From Solirubrobacterales bacterium (GTDB lineage: Bacteria > Actinomycetota > Thermoleophilia > Solirubrobacterales > Solirubrobacteraceae), in assembly GCA_027315115.1 (NCBI GenBank), contig DAHUYQ010000034.1, positions 1-32,125 of the forward strand: a stretch of 32,125 nt of DNA, in the 5' to 3' direction. Below the pieces are notes generated by a model, which saw only the letters and a program-made list of their open reading frames with translations, made no database searches and was not told the DNA's origin. A program made the translations under genes and the position numbers. How positions within the stretch are numbered: position 1 is the stretch's first letter; every line of letters begins with the position of its first letter. Of this stretch, positions 14,198 to 22,736 are shown piece by piece.

Positions 14198-14812
14198 ATG
14201 ATGTTCTCAACAAAGGCCGAGTACGGCGTACGTGTGATGGTGGAGCTCGCCCGCCGGGCGAGCGACGCTTCCCTGGACGGCGGCGGGGCGGGTGTAGACC
14301 CGGTCATTCCGCTCGCGGAGATCGCCGAGCACGACGGGATGCCGCTCGCGTATCTGGAGCACCTGGTTGCGCGGCTGCGCAAGGCGGGCCTGCTCGACAG
14401 CCGGCGCGGCAGCCGTGGCGGCTACATGCTCGCCCGCCCCGCGGATCAGATCACGATGGCCGAAGTCGTGGAGGCGCTGGAGGGCACGATCGCGCCGATC
14501 GAGTGCATCTCTCAGGGGCCGGACGGCAACATCGTCTGCTCGCGGGAGTCCGACAGCACGCACGTCTGCCCGACCAAGATCCTCTGGACCAAGGTGCGCC
14601 TGGCGATAGTGAGCACGCTGCTGCAAACGACGCTTGCCGATCTGCTGCTGCCGGCGGGCGCGACTCGCGCCGCCGACGCACTGGCCGCGCTGGAGGCAGC
14701 CGCGGCCGAGGGCGACCCCCTGGCGGGCGACGCCGAGCCGGCGGGCAAGCTGGCCCAGAGCCCGGCCCTGCCGCAGGCAGCCGGCTCGCAACCCCTGTCA
14801 ACGACCGTCTGA
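14198..14812 (+). CDS. Rrf2-family regulator of the suf genes (IscR/SufR-like)
   Basis: The 204-residue protein has an N-terminal winged helix (MFSTKAEYGVRVMVELARR; recognition region YLEHLVARLRKAGLLDSRRG; wing RGGYMLARP). A cysteine-bearing loop follows with C103, C114 and C124 (IECISQ, IVCSRES, HVCPTK). In IscR and related Rrf2 proteins, three such cysteines hold an Fe-S cluster and make DNA binding respond to cluster status. The tail after residue 150 is Ala-rich and longer than in most relatives. It is the first gene before sufCDSU, with sufC starting 27 bases after its stop. A shared near-palindrome before itself and before sufB suggests it represses both when clusters suffice. ATG 14198 and 14201 are equally possible starts. 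Confidence 0.9.
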   Translation: MMFSTKAEYGVRVMVELARRASDASLDGGGAGVDPVIPLAEIAEHDGMPLAYLEHLVARLRKAGLLDSRRGSRGGYMLARPADQITMAEVVEALEGTIAPIECISQGPDGNIVCSRESDSTHVCPTKILWTKVRLAIVSTLLQTTLADLLLPAGATRAADALAALEAAAAEGDPLAGDAEPAGKLAQSPALPQAAGSQPLSTTV

Positions 14813-14839
14813 ACCATCAGCAAAGAGCGCAAGGAGACC

Positions 14840-15595
14840 ATGGCCGACCTGCACATCACCAACCTGCACGTGCGCACCGAGGATCGCGAGATCCTCAAGG
14901 GCGTCAATCTCGCGATCGACAAGGGCGAGGTGCACGCCCTGATGGGGCCCAACGGCTCCGGCAAGTCGACGCTGGCCAACACGCTGCTCGGCCACCCCGC
15001 CTACGAGATCACCGAGGGCCAGATCGTCTTCAAGGGCCAGGACATCACAGAGGCCGAGCCGCACGAGCGCGCCAAGGCCGGCCTGTTCCTCGCCTTCCAG
15101 TACCCCGTCTCGATCCCCGGCGTCTCGGTCGCCAACTTCCTGCGCATGGCGATGAACGCCAAGCGCGACGAGCCGATCAACGTGAAGGAGTTCCGCAACG
15201 AGCTCCAGCACGCGATCGACCTGCTCGACGTGGACCGCTCCTTCACCTCCCGCCACCTCAACGAGGGCTTCTCCGGCGGCGAGAAGAAGCGCGCGGAGAT
15301 CCTGCAGATGGCGATGCTCGCGCCCGACGTCGCGATCCTCGACGAGACCGACTCGGGCCTTGACATCGACGCGCTTCGCACAGTGGCCGAGGGCGTCCAG
15401 CGCCTGCACGACGAGCAGGGCCTCGGCGCGCTCATCATCACCCACTATCAGCGCATCCTGCACTACATCAAGCCGCAGTTCGTGCACATCATGCTGGAGG
15501 GCCGGATCGTGCTGGAGGGCGGCGTGGAGCTGGTCGAACGGCTGGAGCGCGAAGGCTACGACTCGATCCGCCAGGAGTTCGGCGCGCATGTCTGA
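14840..15595 (+). CDS. sufC: Fe-S cluster assembly ATPase SufC
   Basis: SufC is the cytosolic ABC-type ATPase that drives the SufBCD scaffold. The 251-residue protein has Walker A GPNGSGKST (36-44), the Q-loop in FLAFQYPVSIPGVS, signature FSGGEKKR (144-151), Walker B VAILDETDSGLD (164-175) and the switch His in ITHYQR. These are diagnostic of SufC rather than of transport ATPases; the SGGEKKR form and ETDSGLDID are typical. ATG 14840 follows AAGGAG. The gene comes 27 bases after the Rrf2 gene and overlaps sufD by eight bases, so it belongs to the same operon. Confidence 0.96.
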   Translation: MADLHITNLHVRTEDREILKGVNLAIDKGEVHALMGPNGSGKSTLANTLLGHPAYEITEGQIVFKGQDITEAEPHERAKAGLFLAFQYPVSIPGVSVANFLRMAMNAKRDEPINVKEFRNELQHAIDLLDVDRSFTSRHLNEGFSGGEKKRAEILQMAMLAPDVAILDETDSGLDIDALRTVAEGVQRLHDEQGLGALIITHYQRILHYIKPQFVHIMLEGRIVLEGGVELVERLEREGYDSIRQEFGAHV

Positions 15596-16994
15596 GGCTG
15601 AGACCAACGAGAGCACGGAGGTGGCCGGCGCGGTCGCCGTCAAGCCGGGCCGTCACAAGGAGGCGACCCTGCACGAGGCGCTCGCGGGCGCCGGGGCGGG
15701 CGACGGGCGCACGCTCGCGCAGCTTCGCGAGGCCGCGCTGCGCGCCTACGAGTCCCTGGAGCTGCCGGTCTGGCGACGCTCCGGGTTCTGGAGCACGAGC
15801 CTGACCTCGCTGCACCTCGACGCGCTGGAGGTGCGCCACCACGCCTCCGAGCCCGCCCGCCCGCTGCCCGAGATCGTGGCGGCGACGCTGCCGGATCGCC
15901 CGCGCGCCGGGCGGATCGTGCAGCTCGACGGCTCGGTCGTGCACGTCGAGCTGGACCCCGAGCTCGCCGCGCGCGGCGTGGTGCTCTGCCCGCTGGAGCA
16001 GGCGGCGACCGACCATGCCGAGACCTTCGCGCAGTGGTACAGCAAGCGCCTGACGCTCGACCGCAACAAGCTGGAGGCGGCCAACGCCGCCTTCTGGACC
16101 GGCGGCGCGTTCCTGCACATCCCGCAGGGCGTTGTGATTGAGGACCCATTCGAGATCGTCTACGCGATCGACCGCGCGGGCGTCGCTCAGTACGGCCGCA
16201 CGCTGATCGTGGGCGAGAGCGGCAGCGACTTCCGCGTGCACGAGTACGAGCTCGGCGGCGACTTCGAGGGCCAGGCGCTGCACGCCGGCGCGTTCGAGAT
16301 GTACCTGCGTGACGGCGCGCGCTGCCGCCTGGCGCAGGTGCAGGACTGGGGCGCCGGCGCCGGCGAGGTCTACGACGTCTCCACGCGCACGGTGATCGTC
16401 GGCAGGGACGCGTACTGCCACTGGCTGCCGGCCCTCCTGGGCGGGCACCTGGTCAGCCCGCACATGGAGCTCGCGGTCACCGAGCCGGGCGGCGACATGG
16501 GCTTCCGGGGCATCTTCTTCACCGAGAAGGAGGAGCATCTCGACGCCTTTGCCGTGGACCTGCACGAGACCGGCCCCTCCGGCGGCGACGTGCACTGGCG
16601 CGGCGCCGCCACGGGCGCGAGCAGGGCGAGCTTCGAGGGCCTGATCAAGATCGAGCCGGGCGCCCAGCAGACCCACACCTACCTGCAGATCCACACGATG
16701 ATGCTCTCGCCCAAGGCGCGTCTGGACGCGATCCCCTCGGTGCTCGTGTCCGCCGACGACGTCTCGGCATCCCACGGCGGCACCGTCGGGGAGCTGGACG
16801 AGGACCTCGTCTTCTACATGCAGAGCCGCGGCCTGGATCGGGCCACGGCCGTGCGCGTGATCGTGGAGGGCTTCTTCGAGCCGCTGCTGGCGGAGCTGCG
16901 CGACGAGCCGCTGGAAGAGCTGATCAGGGGCAAGCTCGCGGCCAAGCTCGCCGCTGCGGAGCAGGACATCGAGACCTATGCCGCAAGCCGCTAG
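15588..16994 (+). CDS. sufD: Fe-S cluster assembly scaffold protein SufD
   Basis: The 468-residue protein has the beta-helix core of SufB/SufD: GGAFLHIPQGVVIEDPFEI, RTLIVGESGSDFRVHEYE, a block ending in HTYLQIHTMMLSPKARLDAIP, and the conserved C-terminal region DVSASHGGTVGELDEDLVFYMQSRGL. SufD partners SufB and SufC in the scaffold. It is assigned as SufD rather than SufB because a longer, clearly SufB-type protein is encoded at 25311. The ATG at 15588 lies inside the end of sufC and was preferred over earlier starts, which only overlap sufC. The stop overlaps sufS by 17 bases. The N-terminal 30 residues are polar and variable. Confidence 0.94.
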   Translation: MSEAETNESTEVAGAVAVKPGRHKEATLHEALAGAGAGDGRTLAQLREAALRAYESLELPVWRRSGFWSTSLTSLHLDALEVRHHASEPARPLPEIVAATLPDRPRAGRIVQLDGSVVHVELDPELAARGVVLCPLEQAATDHAETFAQWYSKRLTLDRNKLEAANAAFWTGGAFLHIPQGVVIEDPFEIVYAIDRAGVAQYGRTLIVGESGSDFRVHEYELGGDFEGQALHAGAFEMYLRDGARCRLAQVQDWGAGAGEVYDVSTRTVIVGRDAYCHWLPALLGGHLVSPHMELAVTEPGGDMGFRGIFFTEKEEHLDAFAVDLHETGPSGGDVHWRGAATGASRASFEGLIKIEPGAQQTHTYLQIHTMMLSPKARLDAIPSVLVSADDVSASHGGTVGELDEDLVFYMQSRGLDRATAVRVIVEGFFEPLLAELRDEPLEELIRGKLAAKLAAAEQDIETYAASR

Positions 16995-18258
16995 CACGCG
17001 GCAGCCGGCGGCCGGGCTCGCCGAGGGCGGGGCGCCCGCTTCGCTCGCGGTGCGCGAGGACTTTCCGATCCTCGCGCGCCGCCTGCAAGGGCGTCCGCTG
17101 ATCTATCTGGACAGCGCCTCCACCTCGCAGAAGCCGGCCGTAGTGATGCAGGCGATGGACGAGCACCTGCGCGCCCACAACGCCAACGTCCATCGCGGCG
17201 TCTACGCGCTGGCGCAGGAGGCCGACGCCGCATACGAGGGCGCGCGCGCGACGATCGCCGGCTTCGTGGGCTGGGAGCCCGAGAGCACGATCTTCGCCAA
17301 GAACGTGACCGAGACGATCAACCTGGTCGCCTACGCCTGGGGGCTCGACAACCTCGCCGCCGGGGACGCGGTGCTGATCACCGAGATGGAGCACCACGCC
17401 AACGTCGTGCCCTGGCAGCAGATCTGCCGGCGCACGGGCGCGGAGCTTCGCTACCTGCATGTGGACGAGCGCGGAGAGCTCTCTTCGGGGGAGCTCGCGC
17501 AGGAGCTTGCCCGCGGCGACGTGAAGCTCGTCGCCTTCGCCCACGTCTCAAACGTGCTCGGCACCATCAACCCCGTCGCGGAGATGACCGCGACGATCAG
17601 GGACGCGGGCGCGATCAGCGTGGTCGACGGCGCGCAGGCGGTGCCGCAGATGCCCGTGGACGTGCGCGCGCTGGGCGCCGACTTCTATGCGTGGACCGGC
17701 CACAAGGCGCTCGGCCCGACCGGCATCGGCGTGCTGCACGGCCGCCGCGAGATCCTGGAGTCGATGGAGCCCTTCCTGACCGGCGGGGACATGATCGCGG
17801 CGGTCGACTTCCAGCGCTCCACCTGGAACGAGCTGCCGTACAAGTTCGAGGCGGGCACCCCGCCGATCGCCGAGGCGGTGGGCCTGGCGGCCGCCGTGCG
17901 CTACCTCGCCGGGCTCGGCATGGAGCGCGTGCGCGCGCACGAGCAGGAGCTGACCGCCAGGATGCTCAAGGCGCTCGCCGAGGTGGAGGGCCTGAGCGTC
18001 GTGGGGCCGCCGGAGCCCCAGCGCCGCGGCGGCCTGGCCTCCTTCACGATCGAGGGCCTTCACCCCCACGACATCGCCGAGCTGGCCAACCGCGAGGGCG
18101 TCTGCGTCCGCGCCGGCCACCACTGCGCGCAGCCGCTGATGCGACGCCTGGGCGTGGGCTCCACCGCCCGCGCAAGCGTCGGCGTCTACACCGAGCCGCG
18201 GGAGATAGACGCGCTCGCCGCCGCTCTGAGGAAGGGCCGGGAGGTGTTCGGTCTGTGA
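16978..18258 (+). CDS. sufS: Cysteine desulfurase SufS
   Basis: SufS is a PLP enzyme that takes sulfur from cysteine as a persulfide for cluster assembly. The 426-residue protein is of the type II (SufS/CsdA) class: LIYLDSASTSQKP, VHRGVYALAQEA, EMEHHANVVPW, VDGAQAVP, the PLP lysine K243 in TGHKALGPTGIG, and the catalytic C383 in VRAGHHCAQPLM. About 25 extra residues precede the conserved start (VREDFPIL). An internal start would also be possible, but ATG 16978 overlaps sufD, as is normal here. It is followed by sufU with a 4-base overlap (GTGA), which fits the SufS-SufU relay of Gram-positive bacteria. Confidence 0.95.
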   Translation: MPQAASTRQPAAGLAEGGAPASLAVREDFPILARRLQGRPLIYLDSASTSQKPAVVMQAMDEHLRAHNANVHRGVYALAQEADAAYEGARATIAGFVGWEPESTIFAKNVTETINLVAYAWGLDNLAAGDAVLITEMEHHANVVPWQQICRRTGAELRYLHVDERGELSSGELAQELARGDVKLVAFAHVSNVLGTINPVAEMTATIRDAGAISVVDGAQAVPQMPVDVRALGADFYAWTGHKALGPTGIGVLHGRREILESMEPFLTGGDMIAAVDFQRSTWNELPYKFEAGTPPIAEAVGLAAAVRYLAGLGMERVRAHEQELTARMLKALAEVEGLSVVGPPEPQRRGGLASFTIEGLHPHDIAELANREGVCVRAGHHCAQPLMRRLGVGSTARASVGVYTEPREIDALAAALRKGREVFGL

Positions 18259-18650
18259 GCGAAGACGAGCTCTACAGGGAGCAGATCCTCGAGCACTACA
18301 AGCGCCCGCACAACTTCGGCGAGCTTACCCCCCACGACCTGGAGGCCTTCGAGCAGAACCCGCTCTGCGGCGACGAGCTCGGCGTCCACATCCAGGTGGA
18401 CGACGGCCGGATCGCCGACCTCCGCTTCCACGGGCACGGCTGCGCGATCTCCCAGGCCGCAGCGTCAATCGCCTCAGACGAGCTGAAGGGAATGCCGCTG
18501 GATCAGGCCGGCAGTCTCAGCGCCGACTGGATGATCGACCTGCTCGGCATCCCGATCTCCCCCACCCGCCGCAAGTGCGCGCTGCTGAACCTGAAGGTGA
18601 TGCGCAGAGCGATTACTGGCGATTCGGGGTGGCCTACGGGGGTTGGGTGA
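18255..18650 (+). CDS. sufU: SufU zinc-dependent sulfurtransferase
   Basis: The 131-residue IscU-like protein has C38 and D40 (NPLCGDE), C63 (GHGCAIS) and C108 (RRKCALL), the zinc/sulfur ligands of SufU. In Bacillus subtilis, SufU accepts sulfur from SufS by ligand exchange at zinc. The insert between the second and third cysteines is of SufU rather than IscU length. GTG 18255 overlaps the sufS stop. The last residues (GDSGWPTGVG) look less conserved than the rest. The stop overlaps an unrelated gene by one base (TGATG), just where the accessory block begins, so the extreme C-terminus could have been altered by an insertion (inference). Confidence 0.92.
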   Translation: MSEDELYREQILEHYKRPHNFGELTPHDLEAFEQNPLCGDELGVHIQVDDGRIADLRFHGHGCAISQAAASIASDELKGMPLDQAGSLSADWMIDLLGIPISPTRRKCALLNLKVMRRAITGDSGWPTGVG

Positions 18651-19108
18651 TGATCGGCTACCTCCTGCGAGGTTACGCCAAGCAGTTCAAGCCGACGCCG
18701 GACGAGCGGCGACGCAAGGCTGCTAAGCGCACGGCCAAAGCTCAGGCCGCTGTACGCCACCAGGTCGAGGCGGCAGTCCAGCAACGCCTAGCCCAAACCG
18801 GACGCTCTGGCCTGACCGCTCAGGAACTGCGAGACACCGAGCTTGAACTCCGACGCTCCAACAAGTCCAACGCGGAAATCAGGGAGTTCATGGCGGCGCT
18901 CCGCTTCTGGAAGGAGACAAGCCAGCCCGACTGGGCCGACGAAGCGGTACTCGCCGGCGAGAGCCTGGTCCACGAACTCGCCAACCTAGCCGCAACAGAC
19001 CCGGCTCGGGCGCGAGCGAGATGGGAAGAGCTGGCCCCGTGCCAGAACCTCATGCTGACCGTCTGGGGACAGGAGCTGGCTCCCATCCTTCAGCGCATGG
19101 AGCCCTGA
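18650..19108 (+). CDS. Hypothetical protein, charged helical
   Basis: The 152-residue protein is not recognised. Residues 10-65 are very rich in Lys, Arg, Ala and Gln (PDERRRKAAKRTAKAQAAVR), probably helical. LTAQELRDTELELRRSNKSN and a Trp-containing C-terminal half (EFMAALRFWKETSQPDWADE) follow. There is no signal peptide, membrane helix or catalytic motif. The ATG at 18650 shares its first base with the sufU stop (TGATG), which suggests coupled translation. The protein has no visible link to Fe-S assembly. Its less GC-biased codon use and position suggest it is the first gene of an accessory block between sufU and sufB. Confidence 0.6.
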   Translation: MIGYLLRGYAKQFKPTPDERRRKAAKRTAKAQAAVRHQVEAAVQQRLAQTGRSGLTAQELRDTELELRRSNKSNAEIREFMAALRFWKETSQPDWADEAVLAGESLVHELANLAATDPARARARWEELAPCQNLMLTVWGQELAPILQRMEP

Positions 19109-19237
19109 TGGCCGGCGACGGCGTCATCACGCTCCCCGCGGACGAGGTCCCCTCTACAGGAACTCGCTCCGACCCCACCCGGGCCGCGCCGGCTGCGCTT
19201 GCCGCAGTCGCCAGCCCTCAAGCCGCCAACGACCTGT
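19108..19237 (+). pseudogene. Possible remnant of a further coupled gene
   Basis: An ATG at 19108 overlaps the previous stop (TGATG) and opens a frame beginning MAGDGVITLPADEVPS, which reads like a true protein start. After about 40 residues the frame runs antisense into the SEC-C gene, whose stop is at 19218, so any real gene has lost its 3' part. There is no ribosome site beyond the coupling. The end coordinate is arbitrary. Confidence 0.2.
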
Positions 19238-20693
19238 CCGTCTGCGCCAGCTCGGCGCGCAGCCAGGCGATGTCGGCCCCCGGCCGGCGGTCGTCGCGCG
19301 CGCGTGCGCTTTGGTGCTCGATACTGCGCAGTTGCAGCTCGAGCTCGTCGCGGTGCTCACGGCGAGCAGCCGCTTGGCGAGGGCTGAGCCCGTCGAGGTG
19401 CTGGTTGGGATCGTCGAGCCAGCGGCGGTAGGTCAGCTCCCACATCTGCCTGTCCGACGCCGGTGGGAGCTCCTCCGCCTGCCGGGCGCCGCGCGCCTGT
19501 GGTGCGGGCGTGTGAGCATGCTCGGCGTGCGTGGGCGGGACGGCACGTTCGGCGTTTAGCCTGCTCCTGGCCTCATCGACCGACTGCACGCTCAGGGTCG
19601 GCTCGGTGACGCTCTCGCGCAGGTGAGGCTCGATCAGTGCGACGGCGCTTTCGATGCGCGCACGAGAGAACGCGAACGCCTCCAAGCGGTCGGCGTAGAG
19701 CGTGAAGGTGCAGAGCGATGTGGAGTCGTCGGCGTCCAGCTCGCCGGCCTCGCTCATTCTCACCGGCCCGCTCTCCATGCAGACCGCCCCCACAGGCAGC
19801 GCCCGTCGGCGGGCGAGCAGATGCCGGCGCGAGGCCAGCCATTCGAAGCTCACGCTCCCGCCGTCATCGTCCTCGCCGTCGACGGTGAGCTCGCCGACGG
19901 CCCGCAGCGCTCCGAACGCGGCGTCCGGGTCGCGCACGCGCCAGCTCGCCTGCGCGATCTCGACGGGGTCGCCCTCCAGCGTGTAGGGCACCTTCGCGGC
20001 AGATCGGCTGGGCGGGGTGAAGCACACCAGCTCGCCGGTGCCGGCCAGCAGCGCAGCCTCCAGGCTGTCAAGGCCCTGTTCGTCGGCGATGCGCGTCAGC
20101 TCGGCCAGTAGCTCGCGCTCCTCGGCGGGCTCGTAGAAGGCGGCCGCACCCCACAGCGACTGCGCCGGCCCGCCCTCCATCACTCGGCAGAGCAGCACGT
20201 GCCAGCGCACGGCATCGCGCGATACGTTCGGGCTCGCGGCGCGCACGCGCGCGCCGCCGAACACGCTCTCCAACTCGATCCACTCTCCCGGCTGCACGTC
20301 GCTCACGCGGTGTAGGCCGAGTCGGCTTGCCGCGATCCGTGAGGCCATTCCGCGCTCTGCGTCCGCGAGATCCGGCAGTCGCGAGTACATGCTGGCCGGA
20401 GTGCCGCCGCCGGCAAGCTCGCGGTCGATCAGAAGCCAGCAGAGCGCGAGCGAGAGATCCTCGTCGTTGGCCGGCCGGTCCTCGCCGCCAACGCCGCGCG
20501 TGTCCATGTGACTCTTCAGCGCTGAGCCGAGCTCATCGCCGAAGCGCTCCAGCGCCCAGCTCTGCATCCTCCCCCAAACCCGCTCGGCCTCCAGCGCGTC
20601 GAGCACCGCCTCGGCTTCTCTGTGAAGACAGCAGCGCTTGTGCTTCAGTCCGCTGCCGCACGGACACGGCGCGTTGCGCCCGACTTCGCTCAT
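19218..20693 (-). CDS. SEC-C motif protein of unknown function
   Basis: The 491-residue protein starts with a SEC-C zinc motif, C10-x-C12-x8-C21-C22, in NAPCPCGSGLKHKRCC. This is the SecA-type zinc motif also found at the ends of many unrelated proteins. The remainder is not recognised. It contains an acidic, Trp-containing middle (PGEWIELESVFGGARVRA) and ends with an Arg/Glu-rich coiled-coil-like region from about residue 430 (RREHRDELELQLRSIEHQ). ATG 20693 puts the SEC-C motif at residue 10, as is usual. The reading frame stays open 409 codons upstream, through antisense sequence, to a DUF429-like fragment; I regard that as chance. The gene stands alone within the accessory block. Confidence 0.75.
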   Translation of the reverse strand: MSEVGRNAPCPCGSGLKHKRCCLHREAEAVLDALEAERVWGRMQSWALERFGDELGSALKSHMDTRGVGGEDRPANDEDLSLALCWLLIDRELAGGGTPASMYSRLPDLADAERGMASRIAASRLGLHRVSDVQPGEWIELESVFGGARVRAASPNVSRDAVRWHVLLCRVMEGGPAQSLWGAAAFYEPAEERELLAELTRIADEQGLDSLEAALLAGTGELVCFTPPSRSAAKVPYTLEGDPVEIAQASWRVRDPDAAFGALRAVGELTVDGEDDDGGSVSFEWLASRRHLLARRRALPVGAVCMESGPVRMSEAGELDADDSTSLCTFTLYADRLEAFAFSRARIESAVALIEPHLRESVTEPTLSVQSVDEARSRLNAERAVPPTHAEHAHTPAPQARGARQAEELPPASDRQMWELTYRRWLDDPNQHLDGLSPRQAAARREHRDELELQLRSIEHQSARARDDRRPGADIAWLRAELAQTDRSLAA

Positions 20694-20918
20694 CACACGA
20701 CTCCCGGCTCGAGAACCTGTTTGGAGCCCGCGCGCAGCCCGCCCGCGGGACGTCTCTGAAGCTATACGGGCCGGCGGACGGACATACGCCCAAGGCTGCC
20801 TGCGCCGGGCGCTTCCGCGCAGTGAGGCGGAGGGAGGGCGGCGTCGGCGTGCGCTGAGCAAGGCCCGGCCGTGACCCGTGCAGCGCAGACTGGCGTGTCC
20901 AGGCGCTACTCTGAGGCT

Positions 20919-21086
20919 ATGAAGCATCCAGTCCAGAGCACGATCCCGGGGCCGGAGACGCCGCGGCTCAGCGATGATGAGCGAGCCAGGCGTATGCGGC
21001 GGCTCATGGAGCGCGTCTTCAGCCCAGATGGACTGGATCGCCACACGCTCGAGCACATCGAGCGGCTGACCGGCGAAGACTCCTAG
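20919..21086 (+). CDS. Small protein before a PIN-domain gene, probable antitoxin
   Basis: The 55-residue protein has an acidic/basic helical middle (LSDDERARRMRRLMERVF) and ends with HTLEHIERLTGEDS. It is not assigned to a known antitoxin family, but its size and its position six bases before a PIN-domain gene are those of a VapB-type antitoxin. TACTCT at 20907-20912 lies six bases before ATG 20919 with no ribosome site, which suggests a leaderless transcript. The partner toxin gene is truncated, so the pair is probably inactive as a toxin-antitoxin system. The stretch 20694-20918 upstream holds no other gene that I can support. Confidence 0.55.
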   Translation: MKHPVQSTIPGPETPRLSDDERARRMRRLMERVFSPDGLDRHTLEHIERLTGEDS

Positions 21087-21092
21087 CCAGCG

Positions 21093-21365
21093 GTGGACGC
21101 TGTCGAGTTGTTGCGCGGCGACGCGCCGTTCGTCGTAGACACCTCGGCGTGGTGGCGGTTCGCGGCGCTCAGCGGGGATCTGGCGGCGCTCGTCAGGGCG
21201 GCGGGAGATGACTATCGGATGTGGATCACGCCGATCGTGCGCATGGAGATCCTCTACTCCACCCGCCGCAGCAGCGAGTACATCGAGCTCGAGGCAGATC
21301 TCGACGCGCTGCGGATTCCGCGCAGCGATCGCGCCGTTGAACCCGGCGCGGCCGAGAGCGAGTAG
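21093..21365 (+). pseudogene. Truncated PIN-domain (VapC-like) toxin gene
   Basis: The frame starts at GTG 21093 and shows the first half of a PIN domain: FVVDTSAWWRF with the first acidic residue, and ITPIVRMEILYSTRRSSEYI with the second. Then DALRIPRSDRAV runs into eight unrelated residues and a stop. PIN toxins of this kind are about 130 residues and need further aspartates near the C-terminus; those are missing. The break falls at about 21336-21342, exactly where a DUF429-like gene on the other strand is also cut. The active site is incomplete, so RNase activity is unlikely. Confidence 0.7.
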
Positions 21366-21839
21366 AAACGGCATGCCACGGACCGAGCCTGTCCCGACCG
21401 CACCAGCACCGCCGATTTGGAACACCGACTTCGCTGAGCCCATGCGTCCCTGAAGCTCAGTCTTGCGATATCCGTCCTGATCGGGCCGAGACTTCCCCGG
21501 ACGCCCCCAAAATGGCGGCTCGCACCGGGAGAGGAGTTGCTCCCCAACCCTGGCCATGGCCGACCATGCCTCGCGAGCTTCACGCCATGACTGCTCTTCA
21601 CACCACCAGCGCGGAAATGAGAACGCAAAGTCGAAACCCACCACCGTCTCGCGATCCTCGTGGGCGATGTCGATCACCCGGTCCACGAGTTGCTCCCGCG
21701 TTCGTCCGCACTCAAGCGAGACGAGTTGCCCCTGACGCGCCTCGGCCAGCCACAATGACCGCTCTGAGGCCTTCGCCCGTCCTGACCAGTCAACCGCAAG
21801 CACACGCACCGGAACGTAGTCTGCCAGTGGAAACTCCAT
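21340..21839 (-). pseudogene. 3'-truncated DUF429-like gene
   Basis: From ATG 21839 the frame reads RVLAVDWSGRAKASERSLWL, TVVGFDFAFSFPRWW, CEPPFWGRPGKSRPDQDG and KSVFQIGGAGAVGTGSVRGM. This is the N-terminal two thirds of a DUF429 family protein, which has a predicted RNase H-like fold. After FLLALGRAGF the family sequence stops and the frame continues only as antisense of the vapC-like fragment. The C-terminal third is missing. A longer start at 21920 is possible. The upstream winged-helix gene ends at 21921, so the two may once have formed an operon. Confidence 0.7.
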
Positions 21840-21920
21840 GCTGCATCCCAAGGATCTCAGTCGATGCCAGTCGCCGGGGCGCACTCGGCGCGCTTGAGGC
21901 TCCGCGATCGGGTCTGACAC

Positions 21921-22694
21921 TCAGCCGGTTATCTTCATGCGCGACGATCGGCGCATGGTGGGCTTCCCACTGAGGACCGCGGTCGGGATGCTCATCGGCA
22001 CACCTCGGCGGCGCTCGAAGGGGTAGATCGGCTCGCTGGCCGATGGTATGTCGATCGCGGGCTCGGCGGTCATCCACACGCCCCGACCAAGGTCGGACCA
22101 GCGGATCGCGACGGGTGCGCCCACGGCCTCGCCCGCCGGCACCGGCAGCTTGCCTTGCGGGAGCGCAACCACGGCGCCATCGAGCAACTCCACGCTCGCC
22201 ATCGGCCTCTTCATGGAAGCGACATGTCCAAGGGCGACCTGCCACGCCCTTGGAGCCGTCTCGCGCGCACGGGCTACCGCTTCGGCATGGCTCGTCAACT
22301 GCTTGGCGACAGATGGCTCGCTCGTGGCGTCTGAGATCATGAGGGCGATCGTCCTCTGCTCAGGTGCGACCCGCGCACCGACTTTCGCCAGCGCATCCGC
22401 GATCCCGCTGGCGTCTTGACGGCGCTCCAAGCGCTCTGCGACGGCAATCAGGCGCATCGCCTCAGCGTCGCGACCCGCCGCCGCGAACGTCGCAGCGTCG
22501 CGGGCGAGCGAGGAGTAGATGCGCAGAGTCCCCCGAGTCTTGCCGCTCTTGTCGCGCAGCGGCCTGGAGATTCCCCGACTGAGCAGCCCGCGACGACGCA
22601 ACGTCTCGAGCGCCGACTTGGTGGACGCGGTCCCACCAGGGCGAAACTGCTCCGCAATCTCCTCAGCGCTGACGAATGGAAGCTCTGCGAGCAC
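21921..22694 (-). CDS. Winged-helix-like protein of unknown function
   Basis: The 257-residue protein opens with what looks like a winged helix: LPFVSAEEIAEQFRPGGTAS, then STKSALETLRRRGLLSRGIS. The rest is helical (residues 65-150) and then a beta-rich part (VELLDGAVVALPQGKLPVP; GRGVWMTAEPAID). It ends in a basic tail. No family is recognised; a transcription factor-like or abortive-infection-type regulator is possible. GTG 22694 is preferred because TACAAT (22706-22701), preceded by TGG as in an extended -10, lies six bases upstream, giving a leaderless start. ATG 22696 is in another frame. The stop adjoins the DUF429-like frame. Confidence 0.6.
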   Translation of the reverse strand: MLAELPFVSAEEIAEQFRPGGTASTKSALETLRRRGLLSRGISRPLRDKSGKTRGTLRIYSSLARDAATFAAAGRDAEAMRLIAVAERLERRQDASGIADALAKVGARVAPEQRTIALMISDATSEPSVAKQLTSHAEAVARARETAPRAWQVALGHVASMKRPMASVELLDGAVVALPQGKLPVPAGEAVGAPVAIRWSDLGRGVWMTAEPAIDIPSASEPIYPFERRRGVPMSIPTAVLSGKPTMRRSSRMKITG

Positions 22695-22736
22695 ATGGCG
22701 ATTGTACCACCGAGCGCCGGAATCCAGCTATCGGCG

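Noticed and set aside
15489..16997. Long minus-strand frame (502 codons) opposite sufD
   Set aside because: Antisense of a well-supported sufD. It has no recognisable domain and no ribosome site.
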